Source: Cyrtodaria siliqua
Taxonomy: Eukaryota; Mollusca; Bivalvia; Adapedonta; Hiatellidae
DNA: 64,000 bases
Assembly (NCBI GenBank): GCA_037043455.1
Contig: JAWPHD010001224.1
Span: 279,501 to 343,500, forward strand
Direction of reading: 5' to 3'
The translations under genes and the position numbers were made by a program. Positions 44,220 through 58,141 of this stretch are shown here, piece after piece. Every line of letters starts with the position of its first letter. Within the stretch, counting starts at the first letter, position 1. Below the pieces are notes generated by a model. It made no database searches. It was not told where the DNA came from and was given only the letters and a program-made list of their open reading frames with translations.

Positions 44220-45535
44220 CCTCAGTTTTAAACGAACAGTTAAAAGAATATAATTCTTTCTGCCTGTTAAACTAATATTAGTTTATCGCTTTTTCTGATT
44301 TCGAAAATTAACTCTGCAACGTATGTTGCCGCCATCATGATTTCATTTTCCGATATACAGTTGCAACATTGTTAAAATACATTGGCCACTCTGACATAAA
44401 CCCAAAGCATGTATAGATAAAAAATTAGTGTAAACTATATGGACACATACATTTTAAATATATGTGTTTACATAACGAAATTATTTAATTGTTTTTGTAG
44501 CCGGTCGTCTTTCCTTAATGGATATGAATGTTGCCGTCTTTGGGTCGGACGGTACTGTTACTTAATTAGTACTTGTCTCCGTTTATTGAAATTCTACATA
44601 TATACAGAGGAGAGATGTATCTATATGATTTCGTTTTATTCTCGCTTCTAAAATGATGAAATCGAATTTGATTACAACTGCGCATTCGCAGCTATATACA
44701 ACTTAATCAATACGGTATGGAGGGTGGTGGGGGTGGGATGAGGGGCGGGGTTGCAGGAATACTACCGTAATGATGTCCTTGAAAAAAAACTGTGAACATT
44801 CTACTCTAATAATTTATTAAATACAGAACAATGTTGAAATCAATATATCTCTTAAAAAGGATTTCACAATTTCATGGTTTTATATCCCGCGTGTAAATTA
44901 ACTTCGAAAGGCGATTGTTCATATTTTAGCGAACACGGTGTACTTTGTTAATTTTTTGTGTGGGGGGGGGGGGGGGGGGGGGGGGGGGGAAGTAATTTTT
45001 TCTGATTGACTTTAAATTTTGGTTTTTAATAGTCGACATGTCAATGAACACTTTCGTGAAAAAAAAATCGTTCTCGCTGTTAAAACTTCATTTTTTTGCA
45101 TTTTTTTCGGATTCAGAAAATTAACACTGCAACATATATTTTCACCATCCTCATTTCCTTTCCTGACCTACCGTTGCAATTTGGTTTGTTAAAACCTATT
45201 CGGAGCACTCCGGCATAAACCAAAAGCATGTATAGATCAGAAATTTAATCTGGAATGCATGGATACATACATTTGAAATATATGTATTGAAATAATTCCA
45301 TTATTTCATTTCTTGTGTACCCGGTCGCGTCTGTAAATGTATATGCGTTATGCCGTCTTTGAGTCCGTGGGTCATGTTAGTTAATTTTGGGGGGAAAAAA
45401 GTACTTGTCTCCGATTTCATTAAAACTTTGCATATGGACAGAGGAAAGATTTATCTACGCGTACATGCATTTGTTTTTATTCTCGCTTCTAAAATGACGA
45501 AATAAATCGATTTCGATTTAAAAGCGCATTGTTGG
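44220..45535. repeat. Segmental duplication, two ~430-bp diverged copies about 850 bp apart
   Basis: 44260-44690 and 45100-45535 share many blocks: 'AAAGCATGTATAGAT', 'GCCGTCTTTG', 'AGTACTTGTCTCCG' and 'TATTCTCGCTTCTAAAATGA'. A 28-nt G run (44962-44989) lies in the interval between them. Confidence 0.8.
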
Positions 45536-46767
45536 CAATTAAAACCTAAAAACAACCTAAATTCATCCCTTTGAAAAATACCTTTAACTATTAATGGGAA
45601 TTACACGAAGTGTACACCAATTATGTTCGACCAATGTAGTTTGTGAATATTATTACTTTAACAACGATCTGTGATTGTGTTTTGTCATAATCACAGTTTA
45701 TAGATAAGAGGTGTATAAATCTGACCAGTGAAAATTTTCCCAATAATGTCATTTTGTTATCGATTTTATCACGTGACCTTGTTTGATAAATATTCATACG
45801 CCATAGGGCTGGCGTTCCTACTGTATATACGCTAATATATGTGTAATAAAAGTGTTTTGCATAGTTTCTATATAAACCACATTTTATACATCAATTTATA
45901 CAATGGAAGAATTCTTAAAAACGTCAAAGCGTACGGCACTTTAATGCATTATGCTTTATCAAAACATGTATACAAACCAGTAGAAAGTAATAATTAGTTC
46001 ATATTGTTTATCATAGGGTTAAAGAGAACTGTTTTTAGACAAATGCATGTCACGGTTTCTCCCTGAAAGTGTCACGGCGTCTCGACGACAACATTTTTAA
46101 TGTAACGGTTACTCAACGACGATTTTTCTCTTTCCAGAGGTGCAAACATTATTCTCTGTGGGTTTTATGATGTACACAAGCGGTTGGACAATGTATCGAA
46201 AGTCACAGGGACAGGAAAAAACAATAATATAGACATTTGAATCAACTTACGGGATTAATCATAAACTATTCCATTTAACAAACATAGTGTGCTTCATACC
46301 AACTTTATTAGTCTACGTGCGTACACTTAGCTGCCTACTGCTCAGTTAGAGAACAATTTAAACTATGAAGACAACCATCATTATGGGGTGTCGTATTGCC
46401 TTTGTAAACATATATGTTGATATCGCCTATTCTAATAGGTGATTTCATTAATAAAAGCCAATAGACCCTTCTCCAATTATATGCATGCTTGGAATTCCAC
46501 AACCAAAATGAGGCTGAGATGATTCAGATGTAAACATCGCATGGCTTCTATTAGTGATAACAGCATTTCAGGCAGATCTGTTAAAACAAATAAAAAGTCA
46601 AAGGATTTTAAAGATCAGACGAGATGAAGGCATGCTATTCAATGTGAGTATTTTCATTACAATCATAACACATGTTTGTGCATTTTAGCATAAGTATGCA
46701 CATTTATTTCTGTTTTTAATTTAAGAATAGTAAAGCTAATATATGTATCTTGTTTCATGTTTTAATT
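45536..46767. other. No gene recognised
   Basis: AT-rich sequence with no supported coding region, RNA gene or mobile element ends. Confidence 0.4.
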
Positions 46768-47036
46768 AGGGCTTTCCACCTTTCAGTGGAAAGACCTCTT
46801 GTTTTCGTTCTGTTTATTAGGGCTTTCCACCTTTCAGTGGAAAGACCTTTTGTTTTCGTTCTGTTTATTCTTATTATTAGGGCTTTCCACCTTTCAGTGG
46901 AAAGACCTCTTGTTTTCGTTCTGTTTATTAGGGCTTTCCACCTTTCAGTGGAAAGACCTCTTGTTTTCGTTCTGTTTATTAGGGCTTTCCACTTTTAAGT
47001 GGAAAACCTCTTGTTTTCGTTCTGTTTATTCTTATT
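46768..47036. repeat. Hairpin minisatellite, 51-bp unit, five copies
   Basis: Units start at 46768, 46819, 46879, 46930 and 46981. Each contains CTTTCCAC-CTTTCA-GTGGAAAG, a perfect 8-bp stem. The fifth copy has compensating changes (CCACTTTTAAGTGG) and keeps its stem. One unit carries a 9-bp extra TTATTATTC-type linker. Confidence 0.9.
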
Positions 47037-47403
47037 CTTCTTCTCCCCAGCACTTTTCATAGTACGACTGGTCGCACGGCCTCTAAATTTTACACAATGA
47101 TAGAACTCAGGCTGGAATAGTGTCCCGAAGCTTTTGGGGTCATGACGTCATCCAAGATGGCCGACAGTGACGTCATCAGACAAATCTTGTTAGCGCTAGA
47201 TCTCAAACATTTATAGTCGGATTTGAATGAAACTTTCACAGATTGTATGGTTCAGGGTCTAGTTGTGCAAGAATGTAAAAACGTGTCCCTATATAATAAC
47301 GTCTTGACGTCAGTGACGTCACAATGTTGAGAAAATTCATTTTTTTCAGTGATTGCGTTTTTCATGTTTTTTTACTGTAAAATCCATCAGTGTCATTCTT
47401 TCA
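47037..47403. repeat. Left part of TGACGTCA-rich satellite
   Basis: 'GACGTCATCCAAGATGGCCG' and 'TTAGCGCTAGATCTCAAACA' match units to the right of the 10.7-kb array (58142-59480). The satellite was therefore continuous before the array was inserted at TTCA 47400-47403. Confidence 0.85.
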
Positions 47404-49571
47404 GGTTGCATAAAACTAAATACTTTCCCATAGACCTCCTGTTGCACCTGTCAGCTAATATCTCAAGAATTATACACCAGATTTTCTTTAAATTACCTTA
47501 TTTCATAGATATTTCCATCACAAAGCCTTTGAAAGTGTGAAAAAGACAATTTTTTCTGCTCAAACTCTCTGCACATGTCTGTGTTTACAAACACTATTGA
47601 ATCCGCACTGAATATTGACATGCAATTTCAATGGATGTTAAATTTTCAAAAACATTAAAAAATATTTTTTTATTTAATTTAATGATCCTAGCTGATGGGG
47701 ATTATTTACCTATAGTTTATCCTTCCTGAAAATGCATATTGAATATTTCAAAGTTATATCTGCTGACCTCTGTGAACTCTGTGAACTTTCACTTCTGTAC
47801 TGAATCGTACACAACAAAAGGCGGGGCTTCAGCCAGGCTATATTTAGCTGTACGCAACCTATAGAGAGACATTCAGACCTGACAGAAGGTATTTTGTCTG
47901 GTAAATGTTTTGATACATTTAATCTGAGAACAATTAAACCATTCTTTTTTAGAAAAAAATCCTTTTCGACAAAATATGAGGGCTTAAAATAGCTTCGGCT
48001 AAGGCAAAATTCCTTCAGTTTCTACGCGTAATTCCAGAATCTTCAAAATGCCATATATCGACAACCGTTCCAATCTTTTGCTTCAAATAAAGTGATTTAA
48101 ATTGATTTCATCAACAACATGTGATGTTTAACCAGTTGAAGCTATCTTGAAAATAATATCTACTCAAAAATGATATTTGTGATTTTCAGGGGTCAAAATA
48201 GAAGATTTTACCATAAAAATGCCACAGTTTTTGTATATATTCAAAATCTGCCTTCAAATGAATTAATTAACATTATTCAGCAGTTTCTATGTGTGAAACC
48301 ATCAAGAAAATGCAACTTTTCAGTTTAAAAATGACAAAAAATAATTCTGAGACTGTCCTCCCCAACTCCATTTTTAGGGCCATGCCATGTTTTACAATAT
48401 GCTCATTACACGAGATTGACTGTTACTGTACTATTTATTGTATTTGTTTTATTAGATATTGTTTGTAGCATATTTACAGGTCATTTTCATGCAACCATGC
48501 AACCAATAAGCACTGTTTAAAGTACAGATCCATGAAAATTCATTAAAATGAAGGGGGGTGGGGTAAATAAAAACTTTTAAAAAGCATAGAAAAGGTCATA
48601 TTTTTGGCTAAGTAACTAAATAATTTAATTTGTAAAATGTATTAAACCGCATAAAATATTTGCATATCGACACTAACCGTATAGAAGCGATGAACTCAAA
48701 GTCAGCGTTTACCTCAAAATCTTTTTCAAAACAGACATAAGCGGCTTTTCGACATCTTTTCGGAAAGATGTAGATTGTCGCTTACTGACATTTTTGCCAA
48801 ACAACGTATGCAAAGCCCTCAGAAATGAATAAAACTTACTAGATATATCTTTAACTGTGTCAAACATGTGCATTACAGGCCAATTTTGTATACCAGGTGT
48901 CAGGTATGGCTAATTTTGTGTCCACAACCTTTAATAAAATAATTTAAAATAACTATTTTGCATCATAAAACTTGGCAATATTTAAAAAACATGAAAAGAG
49001 TTATAAGATAAGTCAAATACATCATAATTTAACATTTCTCACACTTTCAAATCATTGTGTTAGAAAAAAAGTATGTCTACTTTCACTTTTACCATATGCA
49101 GAATCTAGCCTATAGGTTGCATAAAACTAAATACTTTCCCATAGACCTCCTGTTGCACCTGTCAGCTAATATCTCAAGAATTATACACCAGATTTTCTTT
49201 AAATTACCTTATTTCATAGATATTTCCATCACAAAGCCTTTGAAAGTGTGAAAAAGACAATTTTTTCTGCTCAAACTCTCTGCACATGTCTGTGTTTACA
49301 AACACTATTGAATCCGCACTGAATATTGACATGCAATTTCAATGGATGTTAAATTTTCAAAAACATTAAAAAATATTTTTTTATTTAATTTAATGATCCT
49401 AGCTGATGGGGATTATTTTACCTATAGTTTATCCTTCCTGAAAATGCATATTGAATATTTCAAAGTTATATCTGCTGACCTCTGTGAACTCTGTGAACTT
49501 TCACTTCTGTACTGAATCGTACACAACAAAAGGCGGGGCTTCAGCCAGGCTATATTTAGCTGTACGCAACC

Positions 49572-50828
49572 TATAGAGAGACATTCAGACCTGACAGAAG
49601 GTATTTTGTCTGGGTAAATGTTTTGATACATTTAATCTGAGAACAATTAAACCATTCTTTTTTAGAAAAAAATCCTTTTCGACAAAATATGAGGGCTTAA
49701 AATAGCTTCGGCTAAGGCAAAATTCCTTCAGTTTCTACGCGTAATTCCAGAATCTTCAAAATGCCATATATCGACAACCGTTCCAATCTTTTGCTTCAAA
49801 TAAAGTGATTTAAAATTGATTTCATCAACAACATGTGATGTTTAACCAGTTGAAGCTATCTTGAAAATAATATCTACTCAAAAATGATATTTGTGATTTT
49901 CAGGGGTCAAAATAGAAGATTTTACCATAAAAATGCCACAGTTTTTGTATATATTCAAAATCTGCCTTCAAATGAATTAATTAACATTATTCAGCAGTTT
50001 CTATGTGTGAAACCATCAAGAAAATGCAACTTTTCAGTTTAAAAATGACAAAAAATAATTCTGAGACTGTCCTCCCCAACTCCATTTTTAGGGCCATGCC
50101 ATGTTTTACAATATGCTCATTACACGAGATTGACTGTTACTGTACTATTTATTGTATTTGTTTTATTAGATATTGTTTGTAGCATATTTACAGGTCATTT
50201 TCATGCAACCATGCAACCAATAAGCACTGTTTAAAGTACAGATCCATGAAAATTCATTAAAATGAAGGGGGGTGGGGTAAATAAAAACTTTTAAAAAGCA
50301 TAGAAAAGGTCATATTTTTGGCTAAGTAACTAAATAATTTAATTTGTAAAATGTATTAAACCGCATAAAATATTTGCATATCGACACTAACCGTATAGAA
50401 GCGATGAACTCAAAGTCAGCGTTTACCTCAAAATCTTTTTCAAAACAGACATAAGCGGCTTTTCGACATCTTTTCGGAAAGATGTAGATTGTCGCTTACT
50501 GACATTTTTGCCAAACAACGTATGCAAAGCCCTCAGAAATGAATAAAACTTACTAGATATATCTTTAACTGTGTCAAACATGTGCATTACAGGCCAATTT
50601 TGTATACCAGGTGTCAGGTATGGCTAATTTTGTGTCCACAACCTTTAATAAAATAATTTAAAATAACTATTTTGCATCATAAAACTTGGCAATATTTAAA
50701 AAACATGAAAAGAGTTATAAGATAAGTCAAATACATCATAATTTAACATTTCTCACACTTTCAAATCATTGTGTTAGAAAAAAAGTATGTCTACTTTCAC
50801 TTTTACCATATGCAGAATCTAGCCTATA
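49572..50828. other. 1257-bp spacer between MITE copies (representative)
   Basis: It is present in every full unit, starts 'TATAGAGAGACATTCAGACC' and ends 'GAATCTAGCCTATA'. It is AT-rich with no ORF above 70 codons and no recognisable domain, RNA gene or internal repeat. Confidence 0.75.
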
Positions 50829-53800
50829 GGTTGCATAAAACTAAATACTTTCCCATAGACCTCCTGTTGCACCTGTCAGCTAATATCTCAAGAATTATAC
50901 ACCAGATTTTCTTTAAATTACCTTATTTCATAGATATTTCCATCACAAAGCCTTTGAAAGTGTGAAAAAGACAATTTTTTCTGCTCAAACTCTCTGCACA
51001 TGTCTGTGTTTACAAACACTATTGAATCCGCACTGAATATTGACATGCAATTTCAATGGATGTTAAATTTTCAAAAACATTAAAAAATATTTTTTTATTT
51101 AATTTAATGATCCTAGCTGATGGGGATTATTTTACCTATAGTTTATCCTTCCTGAAAATGCATATTGAATATTTCAAAGTTATATCTGCTGACCTCTGTG
51201 AACTCTGTGAACTTTCACTTCTGTACTGAATCGTACACAACAAAAGGCGGGGCTTCAGCCAGGCTATATTTAGCTGTACGCAACCTATAGAGAGACATTC
51301 AGACCTGACAGAAGGTATTTTGTCTGGGTAAATGTTTTGATACATTTAATCTGAGAACAATTAAACCATTCTTTTTTAGAAAAAAATCCTTTTCGACAAA
51401 ATATGAGGGCTTAAAATAGCTTCGGCTAAGGCAAAATTCCTTCAGTTTCTACGCGTAATTCCAGAATCTTCAAAATGCCATATATCGACAACCGTTCCAA
51501 TCTTTTGCTTCAAATAAAGTGATTTAAAATTGATTTCATCAACAACATGTGATGTTTAACCAGTTGAAGCTATCTTGAAAATAATATCTACTCAAAAATG
51601 ATATTTGTGATTTTCAGGGGTCAAAATAGAAGATTTTACCATAAAAATGCCACAGTTTTTGTATATATTCAAAATCTGCCTTCAAATGAATTAATTAACA
51701 TTATTCAGCAGTTTCTATGTGTGAAACCATCAAGAAAATGCAACTTTTCAGTTTAAAAATGACAAAAAATAATTCTGAGACTGTCCTCCCCAACTCCATT
51801 TTTAGGGCCATGCCATGTTTTACAATATGCTCATTACACGAGATTGACTGTTACTGTACTATTTATTGTATTTGTTTTATTAGATATTGTTTGTAGCATA
51901 TTTACAGGTCATTTTCATGCAACCATGCAACCAATAAGCACTGTTTAAAGTACAGATCCATGAAAATTCATTAAAATGAAGGGGGGTGGGGTAAATAAAA
52001 ACTTTTAAAAAGCATAGAAAAGGTCATATTTTTGGCTAAGTAACTAAATAATTTAATTTGTAAAATGTATTAAACCGCATAAAATATTTGCATATCGACA
52101 CTAACCGTATAGAAGCGATGAACTCAAAGTCAGCGTTTACCTCAAAATCTTTTTCAAAACAGACATAAGCGGCTTTTCGACATCTTTTCGGAAAGATGTA
52201 GATTGTCGCTTACTGACATTTTTGCCAAACAACGTATGCAAAGCCCTCAGAAATGAATAAAACTTACTAGATATATCTTTAACTGTGTCAAACATGTGCA
52301 TTACAGGCCAATTTTGTATACCAGGTGTCAGGTATGGCTAATTTTGTGTCCACAACCTTTAATAAAATAATTTAAAATAACTATTTTGCATCATAAAACT
52401 TGGCAATATTTAAAAAACATGAAAAGAGTTATAAGATAAGTCAAATACATCATAATTTAACATTTCTCACACTTTCAAATCATTGTGTTAGAAAAAAAGT
52501 ATGTCTACTTTCACTTTTACCATATGCAGAATCTAGCCTATAGGTTGCATAAAACTAAATACTTTCCCATAGACCTCCTGTTGCACCTGTCAGCTAATAT
52601 CTCAAGAATTATACACCAGATTTTCTTTAAATTACCTTATTTCATAGATATTTCCATCACAAAGCCTTTGAAAGTGTGAAAAAGACAATTTTTTCTGCTC
52701 AAACTCTCTGCACATGTCTGTGTTTACAAACACTATTGAATCCGCACTGAATATTGACATGCAATTTCAATGGATGTTAAATTTTCAAAAACATTAAAAA
52801 ATATTTTTTTATTTAATTTAATGATCCTAGCTGATGGGGATTATTTTACCTATAGTTTATCCTTCCTGAAAATGCATATTGAATATTTCAAAGTTATATC
52901 TGCTGACCTCTGTGAACTCTGTGAACTTTCACTTCTGTACTGAATCGTACACAACAAAAGGCGGGGCTTCAGCCAGGCTATATTTAGCTGTACGCAACCT
53001 ATAGAGAGACATTCAGACCTGACAGAAGGTATTTTGTCTGGGTAAATGTTTTGATACATTTAATCTGAGAACAATTAAACCATTCTTTTTTAGAAAAAAA
53101 TCCTTTTCGACAAAATATGAGGGCTTAAAATAGCTTCGGCTAAGGCAAAATTCCTTCAGTTTCTACGCGTAATTCCAGAATCTTCAAAATGCCATATATC
53201 GACAACCGTTCCAATCTTTTGCTTCAAATAAAGTGATTTAAAATTGATTTCATCAACAACATGTGATGTTTAACCAGTTGAAGCTATCTTGAAAATAATA
53301 TCTACTCAAAAATGATATTTGTGATTTTCAGGGGTCAAAATAGAAGATTTTACCATAAAAATGCCACAGTTTTTGTATATATTCAAAATCTGCCTTCAAA
53401 TGAATTAATTAACATTATTCAGCAGTTTCTATGTGTGAAACCATCAAGAAAATGCAACTTTTCAGTTTAAAAATGACAAAAAATAATTCTGAGACTGTCC
53501 TCCCCAACTCCATTTTTAGGGCCATGCCATGTTTTACAATATGCTCATTACACGAGATTGACTGTTACTGTACTATTTATTGTATTTGTTTTATTAGATA
53601 TTGTTTGTAGCATATTTACAGGTCATTTTCATGCAACCATGCAACCAATAAGCACTGTTTAAAGTACAGATCCATGAAAATTCATTAAAATGAAGGGGGG
53701 TGGGGTAAATAAAAACTTTTAAAAAGCATAGAAAAGGTCATATTTTTGGCTAAGTAACTAAATAATTTAATTTGTAAAATGTATTAAACCGCATAAAATA

Positions 53801-56800
53801 TTTGCATATCGACACTAACCGTATAGAAGCGATGAACTCAAAGTCAGCGTTTACCTCAAAATCTTTTTCAAAACAGACATAAGCGGCTTTTCGACATCTT
53901 TTCGGAAAGATGTAGATTGTCGCTTACTGACATTTTTGCCAAACAACGTATGCAAAGCCCTCAGAAATGAATAAAACTTACTAGATATATCTTTAACTGT
54001 GTCAAACATGTGCATTACAGGCCAATTTTGTATACCAGGTGTCAGGTATGGCTAATTTTGTGTCCACAACCTTTAATAAAATAATTTAAAATAACTATTT
54101 TGCATCATAAAACTTGGCAATATTTAAAAAACATGAAAAGAGTTATAAGATAAGTCAAATACATCATAATTTAACATTTCTCACACTTTCAAATCATTGT
54201 GTTAGAAAAAAAGTATGTCTACTTTCACTTTTACCATATGCAGAATCTAGCCTATAGGTTGCATAAAACTAAATACTTTCCCATAGACCTCCTGTTGCAC
54301 CTGTCAGCTAATATCTCAAGAATTATACACCAGATTTTCTTTAAATTACCTTATTTCATAGATATTTCCATCACAAAGCCTTTGAAAGTGTGAAAAAGAC
54401 AATTTTTTCTGCTCAAACTCTCTGCACATGTCTGTGTTTACAAACACTATTGAATCCGCACTGAATATTGACATGCAATTTCAATGGATGTTAAATTTTC
54501 AAAAACATTAAAAAATATTTTTTTATTTAATTTAATGATCCTAGCTGATGGGGATTATTTTACCTATAGTTTATCCTTCCTGAAAATGCATATTGAATAT
54601 TTCAAAGTTATATCTGCTGACCTCTGTGAACTCTGTGAACTTTCACTTCTGTACTGAATCGTACACAACAAAAGGCGGGGCTTCAGCCAGGCTATATTTA
54701 GCTGTACGCAACCTATAGAGAGACATTCAGACCTGACAGAAGGTATTTTGTCTGGGTAAATGTTTTGATACATTTAATCTGAGAACAATTAAACCATTCT
54801 TTTTTAGAAAAAAATCCTTTTCGACAAAATATGAGGGCTTAAAATAGCTTCGGCTAAGGCAAAATTCCTTCAGTTTCTACGCGTAATTCCAGAATCTTCA
54901 AAATGCCATATATCGACAACCGTTCCAATCTTTTGCTTCAAATAAAGTGATTTAAAATTGATTTCATCAACAACATGTGATGTTTAACCAGTTGAAGCTA
55001 TCTTGAAAATAATATCTACTCAAAAATGATATTTGTGATTTTCAGGGGTCAAAATAGAAGATTTTACCATAAAAATGCCACAGTTTTTGTATATATTCAA
55101 AATCTGCCTTCAAATGAATTAATTAACATTATTCAGCAGTTTCTATGTGTGAAACCATCAAGAAAATGCAACTTTTCAGTTTAAAAATGACAAAAAATAA
55201 TTCTGAGACTGTCCTCCCCAACTCCATTTTTAGGGCCATGCCATGTTTTACAATATGCTCATTACACGAGATTGACTGTTACTGTACTATTTATTGTATT
55301 TGTTTTATTAGATATTGTTTGTAGCATATTTACAGGTCATTTTCATGCAACCATGCAACCAATAAGCACTGTTTAAAGTACAGATCCATGAAAATTCATT
55401 AAAATGAAGGGGGGTGGGGTAAATAAAAACTTTTAAAAAGCATAGAAAAGGTCATATTTTTGGCTAAGTAACTAAATAATTTAATTTGTAAAATGTATTA
55501 AACCGCATAAAATATTTGCATATCGACACTAACCGTATAGAAGCGATGAACTCAAAGTCAGCGTTTACCTCAAAATCTTTTTCAAAACAGACATAAGCGG
55601 CTTTTCGACATCTTTTCGGAAAGATGTAGATTGTCGCTTACTGACATTTTTGCCAAACAACGTATGCAAAGCCCTCAGAAATGAATAAAACTTACTAGAT
55701 ATATCTTTAACTGTGTCAAACATGTGCATTACAGGCCAATTTTGTATACCAGGTGTCAGGTATGGCTAATTTTGTGTCCACAACCTTTAATAAAATAATT
55801 TAAAATAACTATTTTGCATCATAAAACTTGGCAATATTTAAAAAACATGAAAAGAGTTATAAGATAAGTCAAATACATCATAATTTAACATTTCTCACAC
55901 TTTCAAATCATTGTGTTAGAAAAAAAGTATGTCTACTTTCACTTTTACCATATGCAGAATCTAGCCTATAGGTTGCATAAAACTAAATACTTTCCCATAG
56001 ACCTCCTGTTGCACCTGTCAGCTAATATCTCAAGAATTATACACCAGATTTTCTTTAAATTACCTTATTTCATAGATATTTCCATCACAAAGCCTTTGAA
56101 AGTGTGAAAAAGACAATTTTTTCTGCTCAAACTCTCTGCACATGTCTGTGTTTACAAACACTATTGAATCCGCACTGAATATTGACATGCAATTTCAATG
56201 GATGTTAAATTTTCAAAAACATTAAAAAATATTTTTTTATTTAATTTAATGATCCTAGCTGATGGGGATTATTTTACCTATAGTTTATCCTTCCTGAAAA
56301 TGCATATTGAATATTTCAAAGTTATATCTGCTGACCTCTGTGAACTCTGTGAACTTTCACTTCTGTACTGAATCGTACACAACAAAAGGCGGGGCTTCAG
56401 CCAGGCTATATTTAGCTGTACGCAACCTATAGAGAGACATTCAGACCTGACAGAAGGTATTTTGTCTGGGTAAATGTTTTGATACATTTAATCTGAGAAC
56501 AATTAAACCATTCTTTTTTAGAAAAAAATCCTTTTCGACAAAATATGAGGGCTTAAAATAGCTTCGGCTAAGGCAAAATTCCTTCAGTTTCTACGCGTAA
56601 TTCCAGAATCTTCAAAATGCCATATATCGACAACCGTTCCAATCTTTTGCTTCAAATAAAGTGATTTAAAATTGATTTCATCAACAACATGTGATGTTTA
56701 ACCAGTTGAAGCTATCTTGAAAATAATATCTACTCAAAAATGATATTTGTGATTTTCAGGGGTCAAAATAGAAGATTTTACCATAAAAATGCCACAGTTT

Positions 56801-57684
56801 TTGTATATATTCAAAATCTGCCTTCAAATGAATTAATTAACATTATTCAGCAGTTTCTATGTGTGAAACCATCAAGAAAATGCAACTTTTCAGTTTAAAA
56901 ATGACAAAAAATAATTCTGAGACTGTCCTCCCCAACTCCATTTTTAGGGCCATGCCATGTTTTACAATATGCTCATTACACGAGATTGACTGTTACTGTA
57001 CTATTTATTGTATTTGTTTTATTAGATATTGTTTGTAGCATATTTACAGGTCATTTTCATGCAACCATGCAACCAATAAGCACTGTTTAAAGTACAGATC
57101 CATGAAAATTCATTAAAATGAAGGGGGGTGGGGTAAATAAAAACTTTTAAAAAGCATAGAAAAGGTCATATTTTTGGCTAAGTAACTAAATAATTTAATT
57201 TGTAAAATGTATTAAACCGCATAAAATATTTGCATATCGACACTAACCGTATAGAAGCGATGAACTCAAAGTCAGCGTTTACCTCAAAATCTTTTTCAAA
57301 ACAGACATAAGCGGCTTTTCGACATCTTTTCGGAAAGATGTAGATTGTCGCTTACTGACATTTTTGCCAAACAACGTATGCAAAGCCCTCAGAAATGAAT
57401 AAAACTTACTAGATATATCTTTAACTGTGTCAAACATGTGCATTACAGGCCAATTTTGTATACCAGGTGTCAGGTATGGCTAATTTTGTGTCCACAACCT
57501 TTAATAAAATAATTTAAAATAACTATTTTGCATCATAAAACTTGGCAATATTTAAAAAACATGAAAAGAGTTATAAGATAAGTCAAATACATCATAATTT
57601 AACATTTCTCACACTTTCAAATCATTGTGTTAGAAAAAAAGTATGTCTACTTTCACTTTTACCATATGCAGAATCTAGCCTATA

Positions 57685-58141
57685 GGTTGCATAAAACTAA
57701 ATACTTTCCCATAGACCTCCTGTTGCACCTGTCAGCTAATATCTCAAGAATTATACACCAGATTTTCTTTAAATTACCTTATTTCATAGATATTTCCATC
57801 ACAAAGCCTTTGAAAGTGTGAAAAAGACAATTTTTTCTGCTCAAACTCTCTGCACATGTCTGTGTTTACAAACACTATTGAATCCGCACTGAATATTGAC
57901 ATGCAATTTCAATGGATGTTAAATTTTCAAAAACATTAAAAAATATTTTTTTATTTAATTTAATGATCCTAGCTGATGGGGATTATTTTACCTATAGTTT
58001 ATCCTTCCTGAAAATGCATATTGAATATTTCAAAGTTATATCTGCTGACCTCTGTGAACTCTGTGAACTTTCACTTCTGTACTGAATCGTACACAACAAA
58101 AGGCGGGGCTTCAGCCAGGCTATATTTAGCTGTACGCAACC
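57685..58141. mobile_element. 457-bp MITE, terminal copy of the array
   Basis: Terminal inverted repeats GGTTGCATAAAACTAAATA and the inverse of GGTTGCGTACAGCTAAATA match in 16 of 19 bases. Six further copies begin each full unit. Inside the array each MITE is flanked by TATA on both sides (for example 49111-49114 and 49572-49575), a 4-bp target duplication. At the outer ends the flanks are TTCA. Confidence 0.82.

Larger units (their letters stand above)
47404..58141. repeat. 10.7-kb array of 1714-bp units bounded by MITE ends
   Basis: GGTTGCATAAAACTAAATAC starts at 47404, 49115, 50829, 52543, 54257, 55971 and 57685. The array is six full units plus a final 457-bp partial unit. Units 2-6 look identical. 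Unit 1 is 1711 bp, lacking single bases in three homopolymers. The array begins exactly at one MITE terminus and stops exactly at the opposite terminus (...GTACGCAACC, 58141). It is flanked by TTCA on both sides (47400-47403 and 58142-58145). Short frames inside recur with every unit and lack domains. Confidence 0.92.

Noticed and set aside
46750..47062. Two repetitive frames across the hairpin minisatellite
   Set aside because: Repeat translation only; unit length 51 is a multiple of three, which keeps frames open by chance.
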